From NCBI GenBank assembly GCA_963920525.1, contig OY986436.1:26735318-26799317 (forward strand): 64,000 bases of DNA, written 5' to 3'. The notes under the pieces are model-generated. The model was not told the origin of the DNA. It did no database searches and saw only the letters and a program-made list of their open reading frames with translations. The translations under genes and the position numbers were made by a program. This DNA is from Dichetophora obliterata (taxonomy: Eukaryota; Arthropoda; Insecta; Diptera; Sciomyzidae). Below, in pieces: positions 45,437-56,333 of this stretch. Position 1 is the stretch's first letter. Each line of letters opens with the position of its first letter.

Positions 45437-48162
45437 TGGAGATTCCATCTTCTCAAGACGCATTTGAATTTATTTTCCTAATGCAACGAACAACATCTAC
45501 TTCACTCACTGCACCAAACTGAAATGCATTAGGAGATATTGTAATAGAACTACCATCATCGATTTTATTGGATGCACATGTAGCAACAAAATAATCATTT
45601 AATTGGTTAGGATCTATGCAACAAGATTCAGAGTCTTTATTGCATACACCAATATCTTTAAAGTTTCTGCACAACTGCTTTGAGGGAAGTGCAGGGTTTA
45701 ATTTGAATTTAAAAAACGTTACTTTGGATAGCCTAACAGCAGATGTATTGTAGCTACTTTCCTAGCATTTTTGTACAAATTTTGAGTTAAATTCAGTTGA
45801 GTAGCGCTTCCATTTACTATATGCCTTAGCACGTTTTTTAAGAGCAATCTTAACTGCCTGCGTAAACCAGGGGCAAATGTTATTTGTGACGCGCTGCGTG
45901 CGCAAGGGGACGTGCAAATCAAAAATATTATTTATCTTGTCAATAAAAAAGTTTAGTTTGTCATAAACTGATTGCAAAAATCAGCAATCAGACCAGTTAA
46001 TCACAGCTAAGTTTTGAAACAGAGAGTTTGTATCAATTGACTTGAAATCACGATATGTGAAATAAATTTCAGGGTCAGTGTAAGATCATGATCTGATACG
46101 AACGATATTTCGTATGGGGAAAAATCTATTTTAAGCGTTCATGGAAAATAGAAGCCCTAAATATAAAAAATTTTAATATAAAAAAGTACGTATTTACTAT
46201 TTTTTATCTTCTTGATAATTCTTTGCCAATTTTATTGAGATTTACACAGTGTAGTCCCAGGATCACAAGGAAGTGTTAAAGCCGCGAAAATCTGAAAATA
46301 TTCTTCTATACATACTTTGTTCTTTATTTTATAAAAACTCTTTTAACATTGGAATGGATGGATTCCCACCTGCTTTCTTTAAACGTTGTTCCAAAAGTAT
46401 TATAAAACCTCTTTTGATTCTGTACAAAGCATGCTTTAAAAAATGGTGAATTTCTTGATAGCTGGAAGATATGTGCAATTGAACCTATTTTTAAATCAGG
46501 AAATCGTTGTGATGTAACTAATTATTGAGCTATCGTTAAGCAAGGCGTTTTTGCCAAAATATTTGATAACATACTATATACAAAAACTATACATTCATAT
46601 TCATAACGTAATAAGTGATTACCAACACGGATTTTTACCAGGAAGATCAACTTGTTCGAACTTAATGTTGATTACAAATCGAATTTCAAAAGCAATGGAA
46701 CAGCATTCTCAGTTAGATGTTATCTATACTGATTTTTCTAAAGCTTTCGATAAGATTGATCACAATATTTTACTCTATAAACTCCAAAAGTTCGGGATAA
46801 AAGATTCTCTATTTAAATTTTTCGGTAGTTATTTACGTGAAAGAACATTATTTGTTCAAATAGTTTCATATCGATCAAATTTTATTATAAATGCAACATC
46901 TGGTGTTCCCATTGTGGACCCATTGTGGCTCCCATTGTGGACCCTTACTCTTTTTGATTTTTATAAATGATCTACCACAATTTATTAAGCATTCGCAATG
47001 TCTTATTTTTGCAGATGATGTTAAGCTATTTCTTAAAGTAGTTAATATTTCGGACTGCTTAAAGCTTCAAGACGATTTGACTAGTCTTCAAGGTTGGTGT
47101 AGTAGAAATAATATTTATTTAAATAAAAATAAATGCAATTTGATTTCATTTACCATGAAGTCAAACCAGTTATTTTTAATTATAACTTAGATAGCTATTG
47201 TTTAAACCGTCAATATGAAATAAAAGATTTAGGAGTTACATTTGAAGTTAAATTAAAATTCAACGCTCATATAGATTTCATTACAGCAAAAGCTTATTCA
47301 ATGTTAGGTTTTATAAAAAGAAACACAACGAACTTTAGTGATCATTCATCTTTTAAAACTTTGTATGTGGCATTTGTGCGAAATAGACTGGATTACTGTT
47401 CAGTTGTATGGATTTCGTATTATAATGTTTCTTCAAATCGCATTGAAAGAATTCAAAAACTTTTACGAAATACACATTTTCAAAAATGCAATGGTCAGAT
47501 AATAATACGTAGCCAGGTGCAAGCTACTTGGTTTACAATCGATGGAGGATAGAAGATCATTTTTCTCTATAATGTTTGTGTATAAATTACTAGGTGGAAA
47601 ATTAATCTGTCCCGAACTATCTGACCTTTTTCAAAGTTATGTTGCTCCTAGGGATTTGAGAGTAAGCCGTCGGTTTTGTGAGACAACGCACGCGACAAAT
47701 TATGCATATAATGAGCTAGTCGCAAGATTGTAACGGTGATTCGTTACAAAGTTTCACCCTGCTCCCTACGCCACTACTCTACTACACCACTGTGCATTCA
47801 ACTCAACCAACAGCCTTACCCACACAAACACACACACGGCCAGCACATTCAACGAAGCCAACAGCCGAGTCTACGTAAACCACACGCAACAGCCAGACAC
47901 GCTATAATTCCCAGAAGGTTTCTAGCAGCATATGAATAAGTAATGCGCATTGTGACAGACTTCGGCACGGCTCGAGAGCGTAGTGCTTTGTTCCGTAGCT
48001 TACTTGTTGAAAACGATAACAAGTCCGTTGGTTCAAAACGGGCTATCGCAAGGTGGCTCGTATTAATACATTTAATTTTTAAGTATTATAAGCAGTAGTT
48101 AGTGGGGCCATCACGTTGGCTTTGGCCGATCGGGAGTCTCGTATTTTTTTTGTATTTAGTAA

Positions 48163-49170
48163 GGGGTCGTCCATAAACAACGTTACCAATTTAGGGGGGG
48201 AGGGGTTTTGAAATGCACTACGATAAGTAACGGTAGGGGGGGAGGTGTTTAGATATTGTAATGTTACCAAAATTAAAAAAATCGACGAAAAACCTCTAAT
48301 TAATAACACAATCATTTCAAAAATTTTTAACCTTACATGTTTATGTTTGATCGTCTAAATTGATGGTTAACTTTTGTTTCAACGATTTCTTCCACCGCCT
48401 TTTCCCTCGACACAGGAACCTTTTGGTATTCCTTCACCACCTCAGCACACGTCTGAAAAATTTGGGTCTTTGCTTTTGCGACAGGCTTTGACGTTAAGGC
48501 CTGAATGTTCTTGATCAAAGGAGATACCGTATGACATGTACTGTCCTTCTCAGAAAGAAGAAATCGGTTCAAGGTCGTGTCCTACCTGCGGCTTGTATTT
48601 CGTTTTTAAAACTTCTATGAATTGTCATAAGTTTGTATTATATCGTTCACAATAAATCGGAATAAAACATACTATTTAAATTAATCAATTTTCAGAAAGC
48701 ATTAACACAAAAACACAGAACTTGGTGCAGCTCGGTTGCAGCCTTTAAGGGTACTCTGTCAAAGACCAGGTGAATTTCTTTGCGTTAGAAATGAGGATTC
48801 ACCTGAATGGGTCGACATAGAATCCGATGAAAAATTCTATTTTGAAGAATCCTCAACATAGCTACCAGCTTCTTCTATCCCAGTGATTGAGAGCATCGAA
48901 TCTTGGATCGCAGATGGAATAGCTTTTACAGATGATATTAATTATTGTTTTTTTCCAATTGCTCCTTTAATGTATCTAGTCATACTAGTCACTAATACTA
49001 GTGAAAATTGTCAGAGCTAGTCAAAATATATAATCATTCGAATGAATTAATTTCATATGTCACGTTACTTTATGGGGGGGGAGGGGTTTTGATAAGCACT
49101 ACGAAAAGTATCGCAGGGGGACGGGAGTAAAAAAACCGGAAAATCAGTAACGTAGTTTATGGACGACCCC
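48163..49170. mobile_element. Non-autonomous Harbinger-like element inside LTR1
   Basis: Ends GGGGTCGTCCATAAAC / GTTTATGGACGACCCC, with a 3-bp TAA duplication (48160-48162, 49171-49173). A TWA target points to PIF/Harbinger, though these widespread ends may belong to another family. 1008 bp, with G-runs near both ends. Inside are a minus frame 48572-48333 (KAVEEIVETKVNHQFRRS) and a plus stretch near 48.76 kb (RPGEFLCVRNEDSPEWVDIE) that look like exapted coding scraps; I cannot name them. It splits the LTR1 minisatellite. Confidence 0.8.
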
Positions 49171-49173
49171 TAA

Positions 49174-49745
49174 TTTGATAGTGGGACCATCACGACGGGT
49201 TCGGTCGGTCGGGTATCCGCAATAAAACCATTCTCTTCTGGGACCATCACGTTGGCTTCGGCCGATCGGGAGTCTCCTATTCTCTTTATTTTAATTACCT
49301 AGTGGTGCCATCACGTCGGCTTCGGTTGGTCGGGCGCCCACAACAAAATTCTCTCTTGGATCATCACGTCGGCTTCGGTCGTTCGGGAGTCCACAGTAGT
49401 TAGTAGGACCGTCACGCCGGCTTCGGTCGGTTGGGAGTCCACCATAGTTAGTGGGACCATCACGTCGGATTCGGTCGGTCGGGTGTCACAACATTTTTTT
49501 TAATTAGCTAGTGGGACCATCACGTTGGCTTCGGCCGATCGGGAGTCTCGTATTTTTTTTTATTTTAATGACCTAGTGGTGCCAGCACGTCGGCTTTGGT
49601 CAGTCGGGAGTCTCGATTATTTTTTTTATTTATTTGTAATTACTTAGTGGTGCCATCACGTCGGCCTCGGTCGGTCGGGCGCCTAAAATAAACATTCTCT
49701 TTCGTCAATCACGTCGGCTTTTGTCAGGCGATAGCCCGACGTACA
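49174..49745 (+). repeat. LTR1 minisatellite
   Basis: About ten degenerate units around ACCATCACGTCGGCTTCGG and TCGGTCGGGAGTC, spaced 48-75 bp. One more unit lies at 48096-48135, left of the Harbinger-like insertion. Linkers are T-rich runs or ACAACAAAA. Confidence 0.88.
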
Positions 49746-50499
49746 GATATATACTTAGGAATTCTATTATATACATTATTTTATTGTTATTACCCTATCG
49801 TTAAGATAAATACCAAGGCGCTTCACGCCATATACAGACATTTGTAAAAATATGTATATATATATAGAACATGATACAAAGTATATACAATGATACAAAA
49901 TATTAAATAAGGCAGCGTAGTCGGGTCTTGCCGAAGTTGTTGTCACACCGAACATCACCGAACTTCACCGAACACCGAATAAACACCGATACACACCGAA
50001 CATCTCCGAACTTCAGCGAACACCGAACATCACCGAACTTCGCCGAATATAATCGAACCAGCGTCGGCAGATTCACTAACGACTGTATATTTATCGTTCG
50101 TATTACTAAAATATTGTGTATTGTAATAAGAAAGACTTGCTCATATGATTACACTAAGAAAAAAATTTACATAATATTGTATAAAAATATAATCCGAGCA
50201 GTAAAATCAGCAAGTCTTCTTATTTATTTTGGACAAAAGATTGAGGGTCTTTTGTTTGACCCTGGAGCCGCTGAGCATACCTCAGCCTTTGAATAAAACC
50301 CCCTTACAAGATGCTTACGGTTATGTAATACGATCTCTCCAATTCTTAATTTTAATGTAGATGAAAACCGTTTTAGATTAAATTCATTTATACTCTTTAA
50401 TTAATGGCATAATTTATTAAGTTATCTTTGTAATAGTCTGTAAGATACATAATCAGTAGACTGAAATAAATAAATAAATAAAAAAATAAAATGAGGTTA

Positions 50500-50735
50500 G
50501 GATTCAGATGGATTCCATAATGATTGAAAATGATTTCATAATGATTCAACATGACCATCCTAATAATTTTTATTGATTTCATAATGATTTTACATGATTT
50601 CATAATGATTCAACCTTATAACTTGTTGCGATTTTTACGTGAAAATCACAATGATTTTACTATAAATCTCTATGAAGCAAAATCATAGGGGAAACATGTA
50701 AAATCATTATGTTTCTAGTTGATTTTACAATGATT
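50500..50735. repeat. ATGATTTCATAATGATT short repeat
   Basis: Irregular copies of GATTTCATAATGATT every 20-50 bp after the LINE-G tail, with looser variants up to 50735. Confidence 0.7.
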
Positions 50736-51283
50736 TTATTCTGTGTGCAGAAGATGTGCAAAAGGCTTTTTTTGTTAAAATAATTAAAAGTTGTATTTTT
50801 TCCATATTCTTTGAAGCCTTTGTAACGTGACGTTACAATAATAACAATAACATATATAAACAGTTTCAACATTTATATATATATATAAGTTTTACTTTTG
50901 ATTCTCACAACTGTACTTATTATCTACTACATACATAAACTATTATAATATTTATATAACTTTTTTTTTACAACTGTACTATCTATTATAAGTATTATCT
51001 ACTACAACAATATTATACACAAACTGTATTAGAATATTTATATATATATTACTGTTAATACGATTTTGTCAACTATACTATAAGTTATACATGTTACACA
51101 TTTACTTGATCACCACTGTAAGACAGCTGCAAGAAAACAGAAAGACAAACAACTAATAAGTACCTATATACGCAACAACCAAACACATTAATGACACACA
51201 AACAACGGCGACCCATTCAACTAGCCCCCATTAAGAAAATATAAGAGGAATCATATAATTCCCAACTAGTTTCTACACCGAAG

Positions 51284-51338
51284 TATATATAAGGGTGACG
51301 TTGAGTCAGTACTAATCAGCCTTCCGTCTAGGTAAGTG
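51284..51338 (+). promoter_or_regulatory. LTR2 promoter: TATA box, initiator and splice donor
   Basis: TATATATAAG at 51284-51293 is followed by TCAGT at 51306-51310, an arthropod-type initiator at near-standard spacing. Soon after, CTAG then GTAAGTG at 51332 looks like a splice donor. The same flank ACTAATCAGCCTTCCGTCTAG occurs again at about 52184 after the minisatellite. Confidence 0.5.
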
Positions 51339-51357
51339 CTCAGTGTGTGTGCATTGC

Positions 51358-52150
51358 ACCAGGCACGAGGTACGGACCAGTCTATGGTCATTGAGCCTCA
51401 GCCTTAGCACACACAACAGCATTGCTGTATAACATTTTGGTTGCGCTGACAACTAGTCAGTGCAGATACATACTGGCTGCGGTACGGATCAGATTCTGAT
51501 CATTGAGCCGCAGTCTTTTGCTTAGGGTTTTCTTGCTGACTGCGGTACGGACCATATTCTGATCATTGAGCCGCAGTCTTTTGCTTAGGGTTTTCTTGCT
51601 GGCTGCGGTACGGATCAGATTCTGATCATTGAGCCGCAGTCTTTTGTTTAGGGTTTTCTTGCTGGCTGCGGTACGGATCAGATTCTGATCATTGAGCCGC
51701 AGTCTTTTGCTAAGAGCTTTCTTGCTGGCTGCGGCACGGATCAGATTCTGATCATTGAGCCGCAGTCTTTTACTTAGGTTTTGTCTGACTGGCTGCGGTA
51801 CGGATCAGATCCTGATCATTGGGCCGCAGCACTGTGCTTAAACTCTATCTACCGGATTGTCGCACGGATCAGATTCTGATCATTGAGCCGCAGTCTTGTG
51901 TTTAGGGTTTTCTTGCTGGCTGCGGTACGGATCAGATTCTGATCATTGAGCCGCAGTCTTTTGCTAAGAGCTTTCTTGCTGGCTGCGGCACGGATCAGAT
52001 TCTGATCATTGAGCCGCAGTCTTTTACTTAGGTTTTGTCTGGCTGGCTGCGGTACGGATCAGATCCTGATCATTGGGCCGCAGCACTGTGCTTAAACTCT
52101 ATCTACCGGATTGTCGCACGGATCAGATTCTGATCATTGAGCCACAATCT
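51358..52150 (+). repeat. 63-bp hairpin minisatellite in LTR2
   Basis: About twelve units at 63-bp spacing (51475, 51538, 51601, 51664, 51726, 51791, 51917, 51981, 52042, with diverged ones at 51358, 51858 and 52112). Each unit is a two-tier palindrome: CTGCGG pairs with CCGCAG, and inside GATCAG pairs with CTGATC around ATT. Units 51664-51895 are repeated as a block at 51917-52150 (offset 253). Confidence 0.92.
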
Positions 52151-52881
52151 TTATACCCATCATTTTATTTATAAATATATTTTTACTAATCAGCCTTCCG
52201 TCTAGCCTTCCGTCTAGCCTTCCGCCTAGAACTCGCAGCATCAGAGAAACCAGTTTATCGAATACCGATTACCCGAAACCGATTACCCGAAACCGACAAC
52301 CTGATACCGAATACTGGAAATATTTGTACCGAAGCGAGAATAAATTATTAAAAACAACCGACCGCCGACTAGCACCAGCTGACACTCTTAACCCTTTTAC
52401 GGATACCCAGACCCAACTGCAACTGACTGCACCACCATCTTACGCTGTCGAAATATTATAATAAGCGATTGATAATTGTAAATAAAATTAAGCTTTAAAT
52501 TGAAAACGGCGTCTTTTTATTTAATCAAAGGTTTGTGGATCCTTTGAGCGATCCTGGAGCGGCTGAGCTAACCTCAGCCATCGATAAAACCACTGTTACA
52601 CCTTTTACACATGGAGCAATTGAAAAGTAATGCAACTGCAACAAAAGTTGCTAAAGCAACTTGTGCACAACTAGTTGGCAACACGTTTGCGACCAGTTCA
52701 ATGCAACACTGCTTGCTGCAATTTTAATCGGCGATTTTGCGTTGCATATTGTGTTTTATTTGACATCAGTTTGCTGCCGTTCCTTTGCTGCTATGAATAG
52801 TCCGCAGTTCTATTTTGAAGTTGGGCATTTCGCGTATAAAAATATGAAATAACATCTTCACCACTCGAATCGCTTGAACTA

Positions 52882-53352
52882 AGGCCTTTTCCACATGTAG
52901 CAATTGAAAAGTAATGCAACTACAACGCAACAGCTTAAAAAGTTTCAAAACACTTCAATTTTAAACTGAACTGCAACCTACGCTTTCAGATAAGCAAGTC
53001 ACGTCGCAACGCAACAAATTCACAACAACACAAACACTTATAAATGGACGCTTTGTTAAATAGATATAATAAATAAATTCAGGATAAAAAAGGATATTTC
53101 TCCACTTCCTGCGCTTATTTCATGTTTATTAACTGTTTAATTATTTTCGTAGCACACAACACATATCGCAAACGTAACAAATTGCAGCTGATTCAAATTG
53201 CAGCAAGCCGTGTTGCATGGAACTGGTTGCGAATGTGTTGCCAACTTGTTGAGTACAAGTTGTTTCATGTGAAGGTTTTGGTATAAATACATTGGTTAGC
53301 AACTTTTGTTGCAGTTGCATAACTTTTCAATTGCTCCATATGAAAAAGGCCT
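52882..53352. mobile_element. Inner MITE of the same family
   Basis: Ends AGGCCTTTTCCACATGTAGC and its inverted copy (GCTCCATATGAAAAAGGCCT). 471 bp, inserted in the outer MITE; both share the CAATTGAAAAGTAATGCAAC subterminal block. The target duplication is short and unclear (TA-like). Confidence 0.75.
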
Positions 53353-53556
53353 AATTTAACTTCTTTTTTTTTCTATTTAACAAAGTTTCCATTAAAAAGT
53401 ATTTGTGTTATTATGAATTTTAAATGATGCGTTGCGACTTCTCTTGAAAGCATAGGTTGCAATTCAGTTTCAAATTGAAGTGGCTTGCAACTTTTTAAGC
53501 AATTGCGTTGCAGTTGCATTACTTTTCAATGGCTCCATGTGTAAAAGACCTTATAG

Positions 53557-55483
53557 TGAAGTTTTAGACCTTTGTTTTGAAAGTGTTGAAAAAAAAACAC
53601 ATGCAGAAGAGCGCCGAAGGGTTTATATGTTTTAAATATATAATTCTCAATCAATTTTACTGTACGTTTGTAAGCACAAAAACTTAGTGTAAATTCTGAA
53701 ATGCTTAATGCGGAAACAATTTTAAGCTCTGATCGTTTATTTTTATTTAACTTTGCTTATGCAAGTAATTATTGCAAGAAAAAAGTTTGTATACATAATC
53801 ATGTTAGCAAATGTTGCAACATAATCCTCTTGAAATTACATAATGTCATTCATTCATAACTATTTATTTATTTTTTTTTGTTTGTAGTTTCGAATTTCTT
53901 TGAGAACATAGTTGTTTATGATAAAGAAAGCTGATTTGACAGAATTTTTAAATTAATGTTACATGTACATACTATTTATTGACACATGAGCGTGTAAATG
54001 CATACAAACAAAAACTATACAAACAAAAATAAGTGTCGCCAAGTTAAACGTTTAACTAGGTTTAGTTAAGCGCCAGCCAAACCATGAAATTGTAGATACT
54101 TTTAACGCATGAAAACTGAAGCGCATTCAAGAATTTTTAAAGAGTAGAATATCTAGATGATTTAAAAAAGTATATATATACACATATATATAAACAAATA
54201 ATAATGCCTTTTATTGACGCTTGATTTAAGATCAATTTAATTATATTCTGAAAATCAATAACAATAAGTTTATTTACTTTTGCAATTAAAATCAACAAAA
54301 CATTATCAATATGTAAAACCGGAAATGATGATTTTGCTGGATAATTTTTGCTAGACAACTTGTTTATCATTTTCCATTATGTATTTCTATGTATTGTATT
54401 TTGTATGTGCTCTTTATGCAATTTACCCAAATGTAAACACATGTTTCATATATATTTTTGTTTGGTTTTAATTACAAAACGCTCAACTTTGGCAACATTC
54501 ATCATTTCACACTTCAGTGAAGTTTGTTAGGCAAATAATTATAGTTTAATTTTAATTATTTTAAAAAGTTATTCAAGCATGCAGCTTGTGCGTGTGAGAG
54601 AGTGGGTAGTGTGCGTACTAACATATGCACCTATGTTATTAGCCAAAATGTTAAAGCCACAAAAATTTCCATCTAACAAAAATACTCTGGAAATATGTTA
54701 TTTTGTGCATTTAAGTACACAACTTTTTTTTTAAATGAAAAGCCGTTCAAAAGCTTAAAGCGCACTTTATTAGTTTGAAATTTATTTCAATGGAATTCAT
54801 TGGAATGAATTGAATTCAATTAAAGATACTTAAAATTTCAATAGAATGGTGTTTTATTATGATTTCTAGGAAAAGAAATGAAAAGGAAAAGCTGTCATCT
54901 GATTTATCTAAAAATTTTTCAACGAATGTGCTAATGGCAACACTTTTCACTGAAATCAAGATTATTCTCGTCCTTTGCAGCAACAATTTTTACTGGAACA
55001 GAATAGAATAGGATTATTTTCGTTATTTTTTTAACAAGAAATCGTAAAAATTGTTAAAGTTGCTACTAACAAGAAGTAAGCGTGAAAAATAAAATTACTT
55101 TTATTACGTTCAATATGTTTAAAGGTTTATAGGAATTTTTTTATCATGATTTTTAAGAACTACAATAAGCCGGCTTAGAGCAAACCTGGTCGTGGAGGAG
55201 TACATGTACATTATATCTGATCAACTTGTTTGAAAAAAAGTATGATTTCTAGAATAATGGATTTTCGCCGTCTATGTTAAGTTCTTTGCAAAAAACTCTT
55301 GGAAAGCATATGGTAGCGGTGATTTTATTTCGCTTTAGAATTCTTTGTTACAATATGATTAAATATAGAAGTTTACCGTGACGTATGAGTGTCATTTCTT
55401 AAGGAATTATATAAAATCAAATTTTCGTATCGAATCAAATTCTTTACACAAAAGTTTGCCGATACTAAAATGATTTTATATTT
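53557..55483. other. AT-rich region, no gene supported
   Basis: No frame with recognisable content; short TATA and CATATA runs near 54.18 kb. Nothing else stands out. Confidence 0.55.
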
Positions 55484-55545
55484 ATTTATTTTATTTATTT
55501 ATTTATTGACTAAGGCAAAATAAAACAAGCAAGGCAATTTACTAA
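55484..55545 (-). repeat. Probable LINE 3' tail
   Basis: TTTATTTATTTTATTTATTT, then GACTAAGGCAAAATAAAACA. Read on the minus strand this is a 3' UTR ending in (AAAT)n, as in many LINEs. No coding part is recognisable upstream on that strand. Confidence 0.4.
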
Positions 55546-55779
55546 CAGGTTTTTTATTCTAACAGGTTTTTTATTTTATTTTAGTTTTTTCTCCTCTCCC
55601 ATTTCCTTGTTTTGGTGTTGGAAGATAATCCTGTAGTTCGGTGGATACTTGGTATGCGAATTCACATACCCTCAGTGGAAGAGACACGACCTTCGCCTAT
55701 CCACTCACAACTTATTTTGCACGTCCTTTTAACACAGCGATGTCATTAACTGGGGCGAACGGACCCAAAGTGCATTACC

Positions 55780-56033
55780 ATGGACTTTACAATTCTTCTG
55801 TCCTAATGGGCATACGAATTTCCTTAATACAAGGGGCATGCGAATCGTAATATCCTAATGGGCTTGTGAATTTTCAAGTCTTTAAGAGCATACGAATTTC
55901 CCTGCCGCAAGTAGCAAGCGAATTCTTAAGTCCTAATGAGTTTGTGAATTCATTCAAGTCTTTAAGAGATAACGAATTCTCCATTCCCAATGGGCATACG
56001 ATTTTCTCTACCGCAAGGGGTATGCGAATTTTC
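55780..56033. repeat. Repeat with GGGCATACGAATTTCC units
   Basis: Alternating phrases TCCTAATGGGCATACGAATT and CAAGTCTTTAAGAG recur irregularly, ending at the piggyBac-1 target TTAA. Confidence 0.7.
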
Positions 56034-56333
56034 TTAACCCTCTAACCTGCAAATTTTTAAATATAGTTAAAAACAAGTCAAATAATTTATTTTCAATTGA
56101 AAATAAGCTCGTGGACTGAAATCAATCACTTTAGCATTATTTTGTAATAAGGATATTAACTGGGGTGGAAAAAGGGTAGTGCCTTTTGCAATAAGGAAGA
56201 GTAGTGCCTCAGGGCACTGTTGGGGGTTTAGGCATACAAAAGTCGAGTAAGTTGTTTTAAATTTTTATTCAAAAAATATAATGAAAAGAGCAAAAAGCTT
56301 TGAAAAAAGCAAAAGAAACTCAGAGATTAAATT

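Larger units (their letters stand above)
42222..45437 (+). mobile_element. RTE-clade LINE, near full length, inactivated
   Basis: About 3.2 kb from 42222 to an (AAGT)n tail (45410-45436). The flanks GGTGAT (42216-42221) and GGAGAT (45438-45443) are a likely 6-bp target duplication with one change, within LINE-F codons. The 5' region has GGGTTTGAAGCCCACCCGTA, then the single endonuclease-RT frame typical of RTE. Simple AAGT tails are usual for RTE elements. Confidence 0.86.
36112..46150 (-). mobile_element. LINE-F, 5'-truncated, split by E1/E2 and RTE
   Basis: Own bases are about 46150-45441, 42221-40969 and 36452-36112. The 3' tail on the minus strand is a (TAAAC)n run (36114-36136). The three parts read in order: endonuclease end, linker and early RT; RT palm and thumb; C-terminal domain. 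Reading continues across both gaps: EDGIS at 45.44 kb meets GITPRF at 42.22 kb, and SSNCFF at 40.97 kb meets VSVLLWNSLPN at 36.45 kb. With insertions removed it is about 2.3 kb. It is truncated inside the endonuclease. Confidence 0.82.
36357..46150 (-). pseudogene. LINE-F endonuclease/reverse transcriptase, fragmented
   Basis: 46150-45441: endonuclease C-terminus with VSDHDL, then NWSDC, RTQRVTNNICPWFT and DVVRCIRKINSNAS (TGA where Gly is expected). 42221-41340: WKVATIIPV, CDFRPISLLS (after a slip), SVSKICESLMVEQ, QSGFRPGHSC, LLDFSKAFDTV, SGVPQGSVLGPLLF and the active site YSDDLQLYL. 41300-40969: C-terminal domain, YGLRRFDHVS and RDIAFFF. 36452-36357: LWNSLPNSVKTVSNKHNF to the stop at 36357-36359. 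Several frameshifts (near 41.71, 41.33, 41.05 kb) make it inactive. The clade is not certain (Jockey/CR1/I group) and is different from LINE-E and LINE-G. Confidence 0.8.
47729..50308 (+). repeat. Solo LTR (LTR1), 2580 bp, with nested insertion
   Basis: Begins TGTAACGGTGATTCGTTACA and ends GAATAAAACCCCCTTACA, with a 4-bp duplication AGAT (47725-47728, 50309-50312). It lies inside LINE-G. The end region GACCCTGGAGCCGCTGAGC matches LTR2. No internal gag-pol is present, so it is a recombined solo LTR. A polyadenylation-like AATAAA sits just before the end. The body holds a GGACCATCACGTCGGCTTCG minisatellite and a Harbinger-like element; without the latter it is about 1.57 kb, like LTR2. Confidence 0.88.
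46341..50404 (+). pseudogene. LINE-G reverse transcriptase, several lesions
   Basis: Segments in order: NIGMDGFPPAFFKRCS and GEFLDSWKICAIEPIFKSG (fingers), HGFLPGRSTCSNL, YTDFSKAFDKIDHN (catalytic Asp), SGVP then a repeat-induced disruption (CCCATTGTGG tripled near 46905-46940), GPLLFLIFINDLP, LIFADDVKLFL (catalytic pair near 47017), LGVTFEVKLKF, CSVVWISYYNVSSNRIERIQ and the C-terminal block. Frameshifts near 46.55, 46.93, 47.17 and 47.53 kb. The native stop lies beyond LTR1 at 50402. Confidence 0.84.
46331..50490 (+). mobile_element. LINE-G, 5'-truncated, split by solo LTR1
   Basis: Own bases 46331-47728 and 50309-50490. The tail (TAAA)n at 50464-50490 follows a short 3' UTR. Across LTR1 the frame rejoins after removing one AGAT: NELVAR continues as CLRLCNTISPILNFNV to TAA at 50402-50404. 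It is a relative of LINE-E (same FADDVKLF palm box) but strongly diverged. Confidence 0.87.
50821..52600 (+). repeat. Solo LTR (LTR2), 1780 bp, same family as LTR1
   Basis: Begins TGTAACGTGACGTTACAATA and ends GATAAAACCACTGTTACA, with a 4-bp duplication CCTT (50817-50820, 52601-52604). The 3' part GATCCTGGAGCGGCTGAGCT matches LTR1. It has a TATA box plus initiator and a 63-bp hairpin minisatellite. Four-base duplications suit Ty3/gypsy-type LTR elements, but without pol the class is not proven. Confidence 0.9.
50814..53552. mobile_element. Outer MITE, tip split by LTR2
   Basis: The left terminus AAGCCTTTTACACATGGAGC is split by LTR2 (AAGCCTT at 50814-50820, continuing at 52601). The right terminus, read inverted from 53552, is AAGGTCTTTTACACATGGAG. 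Inverted similarity continues through CAATTGAAAAGTAATGCAAC. Contains the inner MITE of the same family. Without insertions it is roughly 490 bp. No coding. Confidence 0.78.

Noticed and set aside
49174..52150. CRISPR-like array (regular repeats in the LTRs)
   Set aside because: The units are contiguous minisatellites without unique spacers, inside LTRs of a eukaryote.
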